Assembly (NCBI RefSeq): GCF_000576595.1
Contig: NZ_AWSA01000006.1
Coordinates: 1 to 64,000 of the forward strand
Length of the DNA stretch: 64,000 nucleotides
Origin: Intrasporangium oryzae NRRL B-24470
GTDB lineage: Bacteria; Actinomycetota; Actinomycetes; Actinomycetales; Dermatophilaceae
Reading direction: 5' to 3'
Shown here one piece after another: positions 23,586-31,069 of the stretch. Numbering within the stretch: position 1 is the stretch's first letter; every line of letters begins with the position of its first letter. Below the pieces are notes generated by a model. It was not told the DNA's origin and searched no databases. It saw only the letters and a program-made list of their open reading frames with translations. The position numbers and the translations under genes were made by a program.

Positions 23586-25601
23586 GTGCGGCAGCGGCGC
23601 GTCCCGCTCGCGACCGCGGCCGGGCTGGTCGTCGGAGGCCTCGCGTACTTCCTGGCGCTCTTCGACTACCGGCTCGACCCGACGCGGACGGCGGTGCGCC
23701 TGGGCTATGCGTCGAACTTCTTCGACATCCAGGCCCAGTCGTTCCTCGAGGGACGCATCGACGTGCCGGCCGGCAGCCTCGGCATCGAGGGGTTCATCGT
23801 CGACGGGAAGACCTACATGTACTTCCCGCCCTTCCCGGCCCTGCTGCGGGTGCCCATCATGCTCGTCACACGGGCCTTCGACGGGCAGCTGACCCTCGCC
23901 TCGATGGCCCTCGCCTGGCTCGTCTTCGCGACGATGACCTCTCTGCTGCTCTGGCAGGTCCGGCGCTGCATCAGCTGGGACCTGCCTGTGTCGAGACTCG
24001 AGGCCGCCGCGGCTGCAGTCTTCATCGCCGCCGCGACCGGCGGCAGCGTCGTCACCTTCGACGCGTCCCTGCCGTGGGTCTACCACGAGGTCTACCTGTG
24101 GGCCGTCGGCCTCGTCATCGGGACGATCTACTGGCTCATCCGCACGATCCTCGAGCCGACCCGGACCAACGCGATCTGGCTCGGCGGGTTCGCCCTCGCG
24201 AGCGCCCTGACGCGCACGACAGGCGGCTGGGCCGTGTGCCTCGTCATCGTCGGCGTGGCCGGGTGGTTCCTGACCGGACGCGCGGGCGCCGAGCGCCGAG
24301 CCCGGTGGCGTCTGCTGCTCGTGGCGGGGGGCACGCCCCTGCTCACGGCCATCGTCTACAACGCGGTGAAGTTCAACCACCCGTTCCTCTTCCCGCTCCA
24401 GAACCAGGTGTGGACGCAGGTCAACGCGCACCGCCGCGAGGCCCTCGGCGCCAACGGCGGCAGCATCACGGGGCCGCAGTTCCTGCTCACGTCGCTCGTC
24501 AACTACTTCCGTCCGGACGGGATCCGCTTCGTCGGCTACTTCCCGTGGATCACGCTCCCGGCCGAGCCGGCACGGGCCTACGGCGGAGCCTTCCTCGACC
24601 AGTACTACCGGACCGGCAGCATCACGGCGTTCATGCCGCTCCTCTTCCTCCTGTCGGTCGCGGCCGTGCCGGTGCTGCTCCGTCGCACCTCCCGTGTCGA
24701 GCGGCAGGCCCTGCGCCCGGCCGTGCTCGCCGGCGTCCTCGTGAGCGGCGGTGTCATGGCCTACGGCTACGTCGCCTACCGCTACACGAGCGAGTTCGTG
24801 CCCGCTCTCGTCGTGGCCGGGTCCGTCGGGCTCTGGGCATCGTGTGCCGTCGTCGAGCGGTGGCGTCGACCGGCCAGGGACCTCGTCCTCGGCCTGGGCG
24901 CGGCCCTCGCCCTCTTCGGCGTCGCGGCCAACCTGCTGACGGCCCACGCGATGGCCGCGACGACGTGGCGCGGCGACCAGCTGCGTGAGTTCGTCGCGCT
25001 GCAGGAGCGGACGAGCGGCGGGAAGGGGTCGGCCTTCAGCCGAACCGTCAAGCAGTCCGCGACCCTTCCTGCCGACGGCGAGACCGATGAGCTTCACGTC
25101 GTCGGCAACTGCGACGCCCTCTACCTCAACACCGGCGACGCCTACGAGCCGTGGGTCCTCGTCGAGCGGCGTCCGGATGTCATCGAGGTCCGCGTCACCG
25201 GTCGCCTTCGGGCCGGCAAGACGCTCCTGCTCACCGCCCACGGCTCGACGAAGCGCAGCGCGTGGCTCGAGACGACGAACAACCACTTCGCGCGGGTCCT
25301 CATCACGAGCAGCACCGGCACGTATGCCGGCCCGTGGTTCGGGGTGTACGCGAAGAGCACGTTCCGCATCGGCGTCAGCGTCCGGTCGGACCTCGGTTTC
25401 GCCGAGGTGACGAGCACCCCGGGCGGGTTCGTCGGGTACCTGCCCTTCATCGAGTGGGACAAGGACTGGAACGCCCGCCCGGGACGCATCGACGTCGCGT
25501 TCTCGAGGACCACGGCGGTGCCGCGCCAGGGCATCACGCTGACACGGGCCGCAGGGGTGCCTCCGACCCTCTGTCAGCGACTCCTCGCCGACGCACGCTG
25601 A
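23586..25601 (+). CDS. GT-C-like polytopic membrane glycosyltransferase candidate
   Basis: 671 residues. About eleven hydrophobic segments occupy the first 470 residues. A 200-residue beta-rich, extracytoplasmic-looking C-terminal domain follows. The first outer loop contains FFDIQAQSFLEGRIDVP, then KTYMYFPPFPALLR. An Asp in that first loop and an aromatic YMYFPP segment are typical of GT-C enzymes that use polyprenyl-phosphate sugars. The start is a GTG 6 nt after GAGG and overlaps nothing; it is 8 bp from the preceding stop. Substrate and linkage are unknown. A second possibility is a non-catalytic glycan-handling membrane protein. Confidence 0.72.
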   Translation: MRQRRVPLATAAGLVVGGLAYFLALFDYRLDPTRTAVRLGYASNFFDIQAQSFLEGRIDVPAGSLGIEGFIVDGKTYMYFPPFPALLRVPIMLVTRAFDGQLTLASMALAWLVFATMTSLLLWQVRRCISWDLPVSRLEAAAAAVFIAAATGGSVVTFDASLPWVYHEVYLWAVGLVIGTIYWLIRTILEPTRTNAIWLGGFALASALTRTTGGWAVCLVIVGVAGWFLTGRAGAERRARWRLLLVAGGTPLLTAIVYNAVKFNHPFLFPLQNQVWTQVNAHRREALGANGGSITGPQFLLTSLVNYFRPDGIRFVGYFPWITLPAEPARAYGGAFLDQYYRTGSITAFMPLLFLLSVAAVPVLLRRTSRVERQALRPAVLAGVLVSGGVMAYGYVAYRYTSEFVPALVVAGSVGLWASCAVVERWRRPARDLVLGLGAALALFGVAANLLTAHAMAATTWRGDQLREFVALQERTSGGKGSAFSRTVKQSATLPADGETDELHVVGNCDALYLNTGDAYEPWVLVERRPDVIEVRVTGRLRAGKTLLLTAHGSTKRSAWLETTNNHFARVLITSSTGTYAGPWFGVYAKSTFRIGVSVRSDLGFAEVTSTPGGFVGYLPFIEWDKDWNARPGRIDVAFSRTTAVPRQGITLTRAAGVPPTLCQRLLADAR

Positions 25602-25613
25602 GCCGCCCTCACC

Positions 25614-26747
25614 ATGCGCATCACCTTCCTGACGTGGCGGGACACCGGGCATCCCGACGGTGGCGGCTCCGAGGTGTATGTCGAGGAGGTCGCGGCTCGC
25701 CTCGTGGCGCGCGGCCACGACGTGACGATCCGCACGGCGTCGTATACCGGGGCGCCGGCCCACGAGGTCATCCGTGGTGTCGTCCACCGGCGTTCGGGTG
25801 GGCGCCTCAGCGTCTATGTCCGGGGGCTCGCGTACCTCGCGACCCCGGCGGGCCGCCGCGAGGACGTCGTGGTCGACGTCATCAACGGACTTCCGTTCGC
25901 TGCGCCGCTCGTGCGCCGTCGGGGGGTCGCCGCGCTGGTCCACCACCTCCACCGTGAGCAGTGGTCGATCATCTACCCGAACTGGAAGGGCCGGCTGGGG
26001 TGGTTCGTCGAGTCCCGCGTCACGCCGCGGCTGTACCGGCGGGTGCCGCACGTGACCGTCTCAGAGCACAGCGCGCGCGACCTCGAGCGCATCGGCGTGC
26101 CTGGCGTCAACATCAGTGTCGTGCGCAACGGCCTCCGGCACGACAGCGAGCGGCTTGACCCAGGCCCGCGGTCGGCGACGCCACGCCTGTGCGTCCTCTC
26201 GAGGCTCGTGCCGCACAAGCGGATCGAGCACGCGCTGCAGACGGTGGCCGCGCTCCGCGACGAGCTCCCCGGCCTGCACCTCGACATCGTCGGGGACGGG
26301 TGGTGGCGCGACGCCCTCGTGGCCGAGGCTGCCCGGCTACGGGTGACGGAGGCCGTGACCTTCCACGGTCACGTGCCAGACCGTGAGCGCGACCGGATCC
26401 TCGCCCGCTCGTGGGTCATGCTGCTCCCCTCGGTGAAAGAGGGGTGGGGCATCGCGGTCACCGAGGCGGCGCAGCAAGGCACGCCGACGATCGGCTACCG
26501 CGCCAGCGGGGGGCTCTGCGAGTCGGTCGTCGACGGCGTCACAGGCGTCCTCGTGGACACGCGGGAGGAGCTGGTGGCGGCGACCCGTCGGCTGCTTGCC
26601 GACGAGCCCGCGCGTCGCGCGATGTCGAGGGCGGCTGCCCGGGTTGCCGAAACCCTCGACTGGGACGACAGTGCCGAGCGCTTCGAGGGAGCGCTCGGCA
26701 CGGCCCTGACGGTCAACCCCCGAAGGGTCACCGGTCGCCGTAGGTGA
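25614..26747 (+). CDS. GT4-family glycosyltransferase
   Basis: 377 residues, GT-B fold, retaining. The N-terminal domain has the glycine-rich acceptor loop HPDGGGSEVYVEEVAARL. The C-terminal domain binds the nucleotide sugar and has the family's EX7E motif at Glu276-Glu284 (EGWGIAVTE), with GYRASGGLCESVVDG after it. It resembles mycobacterial mannosyl- or glucosyltransferases such as Rv0225. ATG start 12 bp after the GT-C-like gene, so it is the last gene of the three-gene operon. Its 3' end overlaps the DUF2613 micro-gene on the other strand by 20 bp. Cytosolic and probably membrane-associated. Confidence 0.9.
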   Translation: MRITFLTWRDTGHPDGGGSEVYVEEVAARLVARGHDVTIRTASYTGAPAHEVIRGVVHRRSGGRLSVYVRGLAYLATPAGRREDVVVDVINGLPFAAPLVRRRGVAALVHHLHREQWSIIYPNWKGRLGWFVESRVTPRLYRRVPHVTVSEHSARDLERIGVPGVNISVVRNGLRHDSERLDPGPRSATPRLCVLSRLVPHKRIEHALQTVAALRDELPGLHLDIVGDGWWRDALVAEAARLRVTEAVTFHGHVPDRERDRILARSWVMLLPSVKEGWGIAVTEAAQQGTPTIGYRASGGLCESVVDGVTGVLVDTREELVAATRRLLADEPARRAMSRAAARVAETLDWDDSAERFEGALGTALTVNPRRVTGRRR

Positions 26748-26868
26748 GGATCTCCTTGCTGGCGGGGTTCGTCGCGGGGGCGGCCGTCTGGGACGCCACG
26801 AGTCCGAACAGTCCAACACAGGCCAACACGGCACCGGCCACGACGGGGCCGATCACCTTCGCGAGCAT
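26728..26868 (-). CDS. DUF2613-like small secreted or membrane peptide
   Basis: 46 residues: one hydrophobic helix (about 5-28, VIGPVVAGAVLACVGLFGLV) and then a short polar tail. It fits the DUF2613 family of actinobacterial micro-proteins; the mycobacterial member Rv0236A lies beside aftD (Rv0236c). AGGGAG lies 6 nt before the ATG. The start lies within the end of the large upstream membrane-protein gene (16-bp overlap), so translation is coupled. It may be a small subunit or stabiliser of that protein, which is inference. The 3' end overlaps the convergent GT4 gene. Confidence 0.7.
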   Translation of the reverse strand: MLAKVIGPVVAGAVLACVGLFGLVASQTAAPATNPASKEILTYGDR

Positions 26869-28703
26869 CTTCCACTCCCTCTCTGGGTCGCGGGGAGCAT
26901 AGCAGCGGCACGTCGGCCGTGGCGGCCGGATCGGCGGCGGGTCGCGACGAGCACCGAGGCGCCCCCGAGGAGCATGACGAGCAGGCCGACGAGGACGTCG
27001 ACCGAGACGACGAGAGCGGTCACCGCGGGGCCCGCCGAGCCGTCCGGGACCGTCACCGGGCCGGGGATCTCGTAGAGCGTCAGGTGGGCGCCGGCATACC
27101 GCTGGACGGCACCCTTCGGTGTCTCGACAGGGATGGCAGCCGCCCCGGGAGGGGCGTCGGCCTGGACGAGCACCCAACGGACCCCGAGTCGCCCCAGGTC
27201 CGCGGCGCGGGCCGGCGAGCCGCCCTCCACGACCGCCCCGACCTCCTGAGCACGGTCGCTCTCTCCGGTGAGCAGGGTCGTGCCGACGCGGAGGCGGTCG
27301 GACATCACGACGTCGACGTCGAACCAGCGGGACGCGGGGTCGTACACCGCGAGCGGGCTCCCCCACGGGTAGACGCGATAGGCCTGCCACGGAAGCGTGA
27401 CGAGGGTGCCGCTGCTTCCGTCGACGATCGCGGCCACGCGTTCGAAATCGGTGGGGTAACGGACCGGCCGCACGGTCGGCCATGTGACCGTCGTCGCGTC
27501 AGGCAGCGCGACGATCGGAAGCCCCACGGCCACGACCGCGGCCGTGACGAGGAGCGCTGGCGCGTGGCGGCCCACTCCGCGGAGCGCCCGGTCGGCTGCC
27601 GCCCCGAGGGCGAGTACGGCGAGCAGGGCGAGGGGAAGCAGCCACTTGTGGCTGTCGCGCAGGAGGCCCGCTCCCGGTATGCCCTCGACGACCGCTCGCA
27701 CGAGGGTCGCTCCTCCGGGCAGTGAGGAGGCGACGGCCGCGATGAGGCCGAGTCCGGCGACGGCGGCGAGACGGCGCGCGGTGACCGGCCCGACGAGCCG
27801 GGTCAGGCGCACCCAGCCCGCGACGAGAGCGACGAGGACGAGCACGGTGCCGGCGTGCCCGAAGGCGCCGGACCGGCTCGCCGGGACCGACCCCGCATCC
27901 CAGATCCCGCCGAGGCCGAGCAGGCTCCACACCGCGCCACCGGGTCGCTCGGCGCGCGCCGCGAACGCCGCCACGCCGCCGGGATCGCTCGCCAGCCCGG
28001 CCGGCCCGAGGAGCGAGGGCAGCAGCCACGGGAGCTGGACGGCCATGGCGAGCGCAAGCAGGGCCGCCGCCGTGCGCCGGGACCAGCCCACGACGACGGC
28101 GAGGAAGGCCCCCACGAGCGCCCCGGTCGGCGTGATCGCCGACAGGGCCATGCCGACGAGCAGCGGGCCGTATGCCGCTGGGCCGGGTCGGGCGACCGCG
28201 CTCTCGGTCCGCGTCGCGACCTCGCGGGGGGACGTGCCGAGGTCGCGGAGGCGAGAGGCCGACGCCACGATGACGAACCCGGCGGCATACGCAGCGAGGA
28301 GCGCCCACTGCCCGAGGGCCAGGCGCTCGACGACGAACGGGTTCCACACGGCGAAGGCGCCCGCCACGGCGCGCGCGGCCGGATGGGCGCCGCGCAGGAG
28401 GCGGTGGGCGGCGCAGCCCGCCAGCACGAGGATGCCGAGGATCGCGATCCGCGCGAGGACCGCCCCGCCGACGACCGCGTCGGCGATCGAGACGAGAGCG
28501 TCGAGGGGCACGGCCCGGGCCGGCGTGTCGCCGAGGCCCAGCCAGGCGAGCCGGAAGGGCTGGCTCGGCGTGAAGACGAGGTCCCGCGCCAGCGGCAGGC
28601 CCGGGGAACGCAGCAGCGGCCAGACGAGCAGGCACGCGAGTCCCAGGACCAACCCGTCGAGGGCGAGGCCACGACGCCACCGGGCCGAGGAGGGATGCAG
28701 CAC
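26853..28703 (-). CDS. Large polytopic membrane protein, AftD-like GT-C candidate
   Basis: 616 residues. About eleven hydrophobic segments span residues 15-400, then comes a soluble extracytoplasmic part with no long helix until one near the C-terminus (about 565-590). LARDLVFTPSQPFRLAWLG in the first outer loop and GAGLLRDSHKWLLPLALLAV in the membrane resemble the GT-C half of AftD-type arabinofuranosyltransferases (DUF3367). It is far shorter than AftD, about 1400 aa, and lacks carbohydrate-binding modules. The DUF2613 partner strengthens the link. The GTG at 28703 has AGAGAGGAG just upstream and is preferred over a GTG at 28784. Function as a glycosyltransferase is inference. Confidence 0.65.
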   Translation of the reverse strand: MLHPSSARWRRGLALDGLVLGLACLLVWPLLRSPGLPLARDLVFTPSQPFRLAWLGLGDTPARAVPLDALVSIADAVVGGAVLARIAILGILVLAGCAAHRLLRGAHPAARAVAGAFAVWNPFVVERLALGQWALLAAYAAGFVIVASASRLRDLGTSPREVATRTESAVARPGPAAYGPLLVGMALSAITPTGALVGAFLAVVVGWSRRTAAALLALAMAVQLPWLLPSLLGPAGLASDPGGVAAFAARAERPGGAVWSLLGLGGIWDAGSVPASRSGAFGHAGTVLVLVALVAGWVRLTRLVGPVTARRLAAVAGLGLIAAVASSLPGGATLVRAVVEGIPGAGLLRDSHKWLLPLALLAVLALGAAADRALRGVGRHAPALLVTAAVVAVGLPIVALPDATTVTWPTVRPVRYPTDFERVAAIVDGSSGTLVTLPWQAYRVYPWGSPLAVYDPASRWFDVDVVMSDRLRVGTTLLTGESDRAQEVGAVVEGGSPARAADLGRLGVRWVLVQADAPPGAAAIPVETPKGAVQRYAGAHLTLYEIPGPVTVPDGSAGPAVTALVVSVDVLVGLLVMLLGGASVLVATRRRSGRHGRRAAAMLPATQRGSGRCSRR

Positions 28704-28868
28704 CGGGCTCCTCTCTGCCTGGCCCGGCTCGTCGATCCCGCGCGCCCGGCCAGGGGCGGTGCGTGACTGACACGGGTCTGACACGGCGGTTGGTACCGGC
28801 TGCGTCGATCGCAGCCGGCCGCCCTACGCTGATGGGCCGACCCACCCTATGGCACATCGAGGAGAGCC

Positions 28869-29645
28869 GTGAGCGAGCCGACGCACCCCGAGGGGACCCC
28901 TTCCCGCGGCGCCGCTCCCTCGTCCGCGGGCGGCTTCTCCTCTGGAGATGGGCTGACGTTCGAGCAGGCCTGGCAGGCGGCCGGAACGGTCCCGGGCTGG
29001 CTCACAGAGGCACAGGCCCGGGTGCTGTGGCACGAGACGCGGCGCGCCGGTCGGCGCGCACACGTGGTCGAGATCGGCTCCCACCGCGGCCGGAGCACGG
29101 TGGTCATCGCCTCCGCGCTGACGCAGGGCCACCTCACGGCCATCGACGCCTTCGTCGCCGGCGAGCGCTACGGCGGTCCCGCGACCCGTGCCGTCCTCGA
29201 GGACAACCTCGTGCAGGCCGGCGTCCGCGACCGGGTCGAGATCATCGCCGACCGGAGCGGGCACGTCCGGCGCCGCTGGGGCGAGGCGATCGACCTGCTC
29301 TGGGTGGACGGCAAGCACGACTACTGGACCTGCAGCGACGACCTGCGCTGGGCCACGTTCCTGCCGAGCGGTGGCCGGGTCCTCGTCCACGACGCCTTCT
29401 CGAGCCTCGGGGTGACGCTCGCCCTGCTCGTCCACGTGCTGCCGTCTTCGCAGCTGCGCTACCTCGGACGGACCGGCTCGCTCGCCGTCCTCGAGGTGGG
29501 GACGCCGACTCGGCAGGATCGCGCTCGGTTTGCCCGCCAGCTCCCGTGGTGGGTCCGGAATGTCGGGATCAAGGTGCTCCTCCGCCTGCGCCTGCGCGGC
29601 CTCGCACGACGGTTCGGTCACACCGACCGCTGCGATCCCTACTGA
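28869..29645 (+). CDS. Class I SAM methyltransferase (Methyltransf_24-like)
   Basis: 258 residues. The motif VVEIGSHRGRST is at about 66-77, with LTAIDAFVAGERYGG after it and a DLLWVDGKHDYWTCSDDLRWA segment typical of cephalosporin-hydroxylase/CmcI and Methyltransf_24-type enzymes, in which the acidic residues after WVDG bind a metal or catechol-like substrate. HDAFSSLGVTLALL closes the core. The GTG start has GAGGAGAG upstream. It lies between the AftD-like gene (divergent) and the flippase (28 bp downstream, with its own promoter), so methylation of an envelope sugar is the likely role. Confidence 0.82.
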   Translation: MSEPTHPEGTPSRGAAPSSAGGFSSGDGLTFEQAWQAAGTVPGWLTEAQARVLWHETRRAGRRAHVVEIGSHRGRSTVVIASALTQGHLTAIDAFVAGERYGGPATRAVLEDNLVQAGVRDRVEIIADRSGHVRRRWGEAIDLLWVDGKHDYWTCSDDLRWATFLPSGGRVLVHDAFSSLGVTLALLVHVLPSSQLRYLGRTGSLAVLEVGTPTRQDRARFARQLPWWVRNVGIKVLLRLRLRGLARRFGHTDRCDPY

Positions 29646-29673
29646 CGGGTCACCTCCGTCTATCCTTGCGGCC

Positions 29674-30972
29674 GTGACCCACCCCGTGCGACGCAGCCGC
29701 GCCCTCCGCGGGGGGATCGTCATCGCCCTCGCCACCGGGGTCATGAACCTCGCGACCTACGCCTTCACCCTCATCAGCGCCCGCAGGCTCGGCCCGGCCG
29801 ACTACGGTGCCTTCGCCGCGATGCTGGGGCTCGTCATCGTCGTCAATGTCGTGTCGCTCGGACTGCAGGCGACGGGCGCGCGGCGGGTCGCCGAGGAGCC
29901 GGGAGACCGGCAGGTCATCGAGGAGCGCGTCATGACCGCTTCCCGGCAGGTCGGCGCCGTCCTCACCATCGCCTGCCTGGCCGCGACGCCGGTCGTCGCC
30001 TCGGTGCTCGGGCTCGACTCGCTGCTGACGGCCGGGCTCCTCGCCGTGCCGGCGTGGTGCTTCGCCGTCATGGGCGGCCAGGCGGGCATCCTCCAGGGGG
30101 AGGGCCGGTGGGTCCCGCTCGCGCTCGTCTTCGCCTCGCTCGGCCTGGCCCGTGTCGTGCTCGGGACCGTCGCCATCGCTGCATCGCCGACGTCTCTCGC
30201 AGCGATGGCGGGCGGCGTGGCCGCGGCCGCCGTGGTGCCCGTGGTCGTCGGTGCCGTGGCCCTGCGGCACACGCGGCGCCGTCCGTCACCGGGGGCGACG
30301 AGGGTCGCGAGCGGTCGCACGCACGACGGGGTGCTCCGCGAGGCGCTCGCCAGCTCCCACGCGCTGCTCGCGTTCTTCGTCCTGGCCACGGTCGACATCG
30401 TCGTGGCCCGTATCGTCCTCGACGAGCACGATGCCGGCCTGTATGCCGCGGGGCTCATCGTCGTCAAAGCGGTGCAGTTCCTGCCGCAGTTCGTCGTCGT
30501 GGTGGCGTTCCCGGCGATGGCGAGACGGCGCGGTGACCGGCGGCTCCACCTCTGGGGTCTCGCGATCATCCTTGCCCTCGGCAGCGTGGTGACCCTCGCG
30601 ACCGCCGCAGTCTCCGACCGAGTGCTCGCCCTCGTCGGGGGTCCGCAGTACGCCGACGTGCAGGCCCTCCTGTGGGTCTTCGCGGTCGTCGGGACGCTCC
30701 TCGCAGCCGTCCAGCTGCTCGTCTACAGCGCCCTCGCTCAGCGACAGCGTGGGGCCGTCACCGCGGTCTGGGCCGCCGTGGGCGTCGTCGTCCTCGGATC
30801 ACGGGCCGTGGGGACGGGCGCCCAGCTGCTCGAGCTCGTCGTCGCCGCCGACGCCCTCCTGCTCTGCGCGCTCCTCATCCTCACCCGACGCGAGGTCGTC
30901 GCCGACGGAGCGGGAGGACCGGACCAGCCCGCCGTCCCCGGGTCGACCTCTCCGGCCACCGCGCCCGCCTGA
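29674..30972 (+). CDS. Wzx-like polysaccharide/lipid-linked oligosaccharide flippase (MOP superfamily)
   Basis: 432 residues with about twelve to fourteen hydrophobic segments. The N-terminal GIVIALATGVMNLATYAFTL and SARRLGPADYGAFAAMLGL are typical of the polysaccharide transporter family (RfbX/Wzx, PST). Such proteins move lipid-linked sugars to the outer face of the membrane. The GTG start has no ribosome-binding site and sits 7 nt after TATCCT (29661-29666), i.e. leaderless. As the only transporter in the 13-31 kb envelope region it is the likely exporter of the product of the GT2, GT4 and GT-C-like enzymes. Confidence 0.87.
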   Translation: MTHPVRRSRALRGGIVIALATGVMNLATYAFTLISARRLGPADYGAFAAMLGLVIVVNVVSLGLQATGARRVAEEPGDRQVIEERVMTASRQVGAVLTIACLAATPVVASVLGLDSLLTAGLLAVPAWCFAVMGGQAGILQGEGRWVPLALVFASLGLARVVLGTVAIAASPTSLAAMAGGVAAAAVVPVVVGAVALRHTRRRPSPGATRVASGRTHDGVLREALASSHALLAFFVLATVDIVVARIVLDEHDAGLYAAGLIVVKAVQFLPQFVVVVAFPAMARRRGDRRLHLWGLAIILALGSVVTLATAAVSDRVLALVGGPQYADVQALLWVFAVVGTLLAAVQLLVYSALAQRQRGAVTAVWAAVGVVVLGSRAVGTGAQLLELVVAADALLLCALLILTRREVVADGAGGPDQPAVPGSTSPATAPA

Positions 30973-31069
30973 GGCCATTCCCCGACGGGGCACCCGCGGG
31001 CCCTCCGAGCCGGGACGTCCACCCTTCGACGCGTCAGCCCGCGCCCGGGCGCCCCGGCCCTCCCGAGGG

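Noticed and set aside
23559-26051. An 830-codon open frame antisense to the GT-C-like and GT4 genes
   Set aside because: The translation is Arg/Asp/Glu-rich with no domain; the plus-strand genes have proper starts, spacing and motifs.
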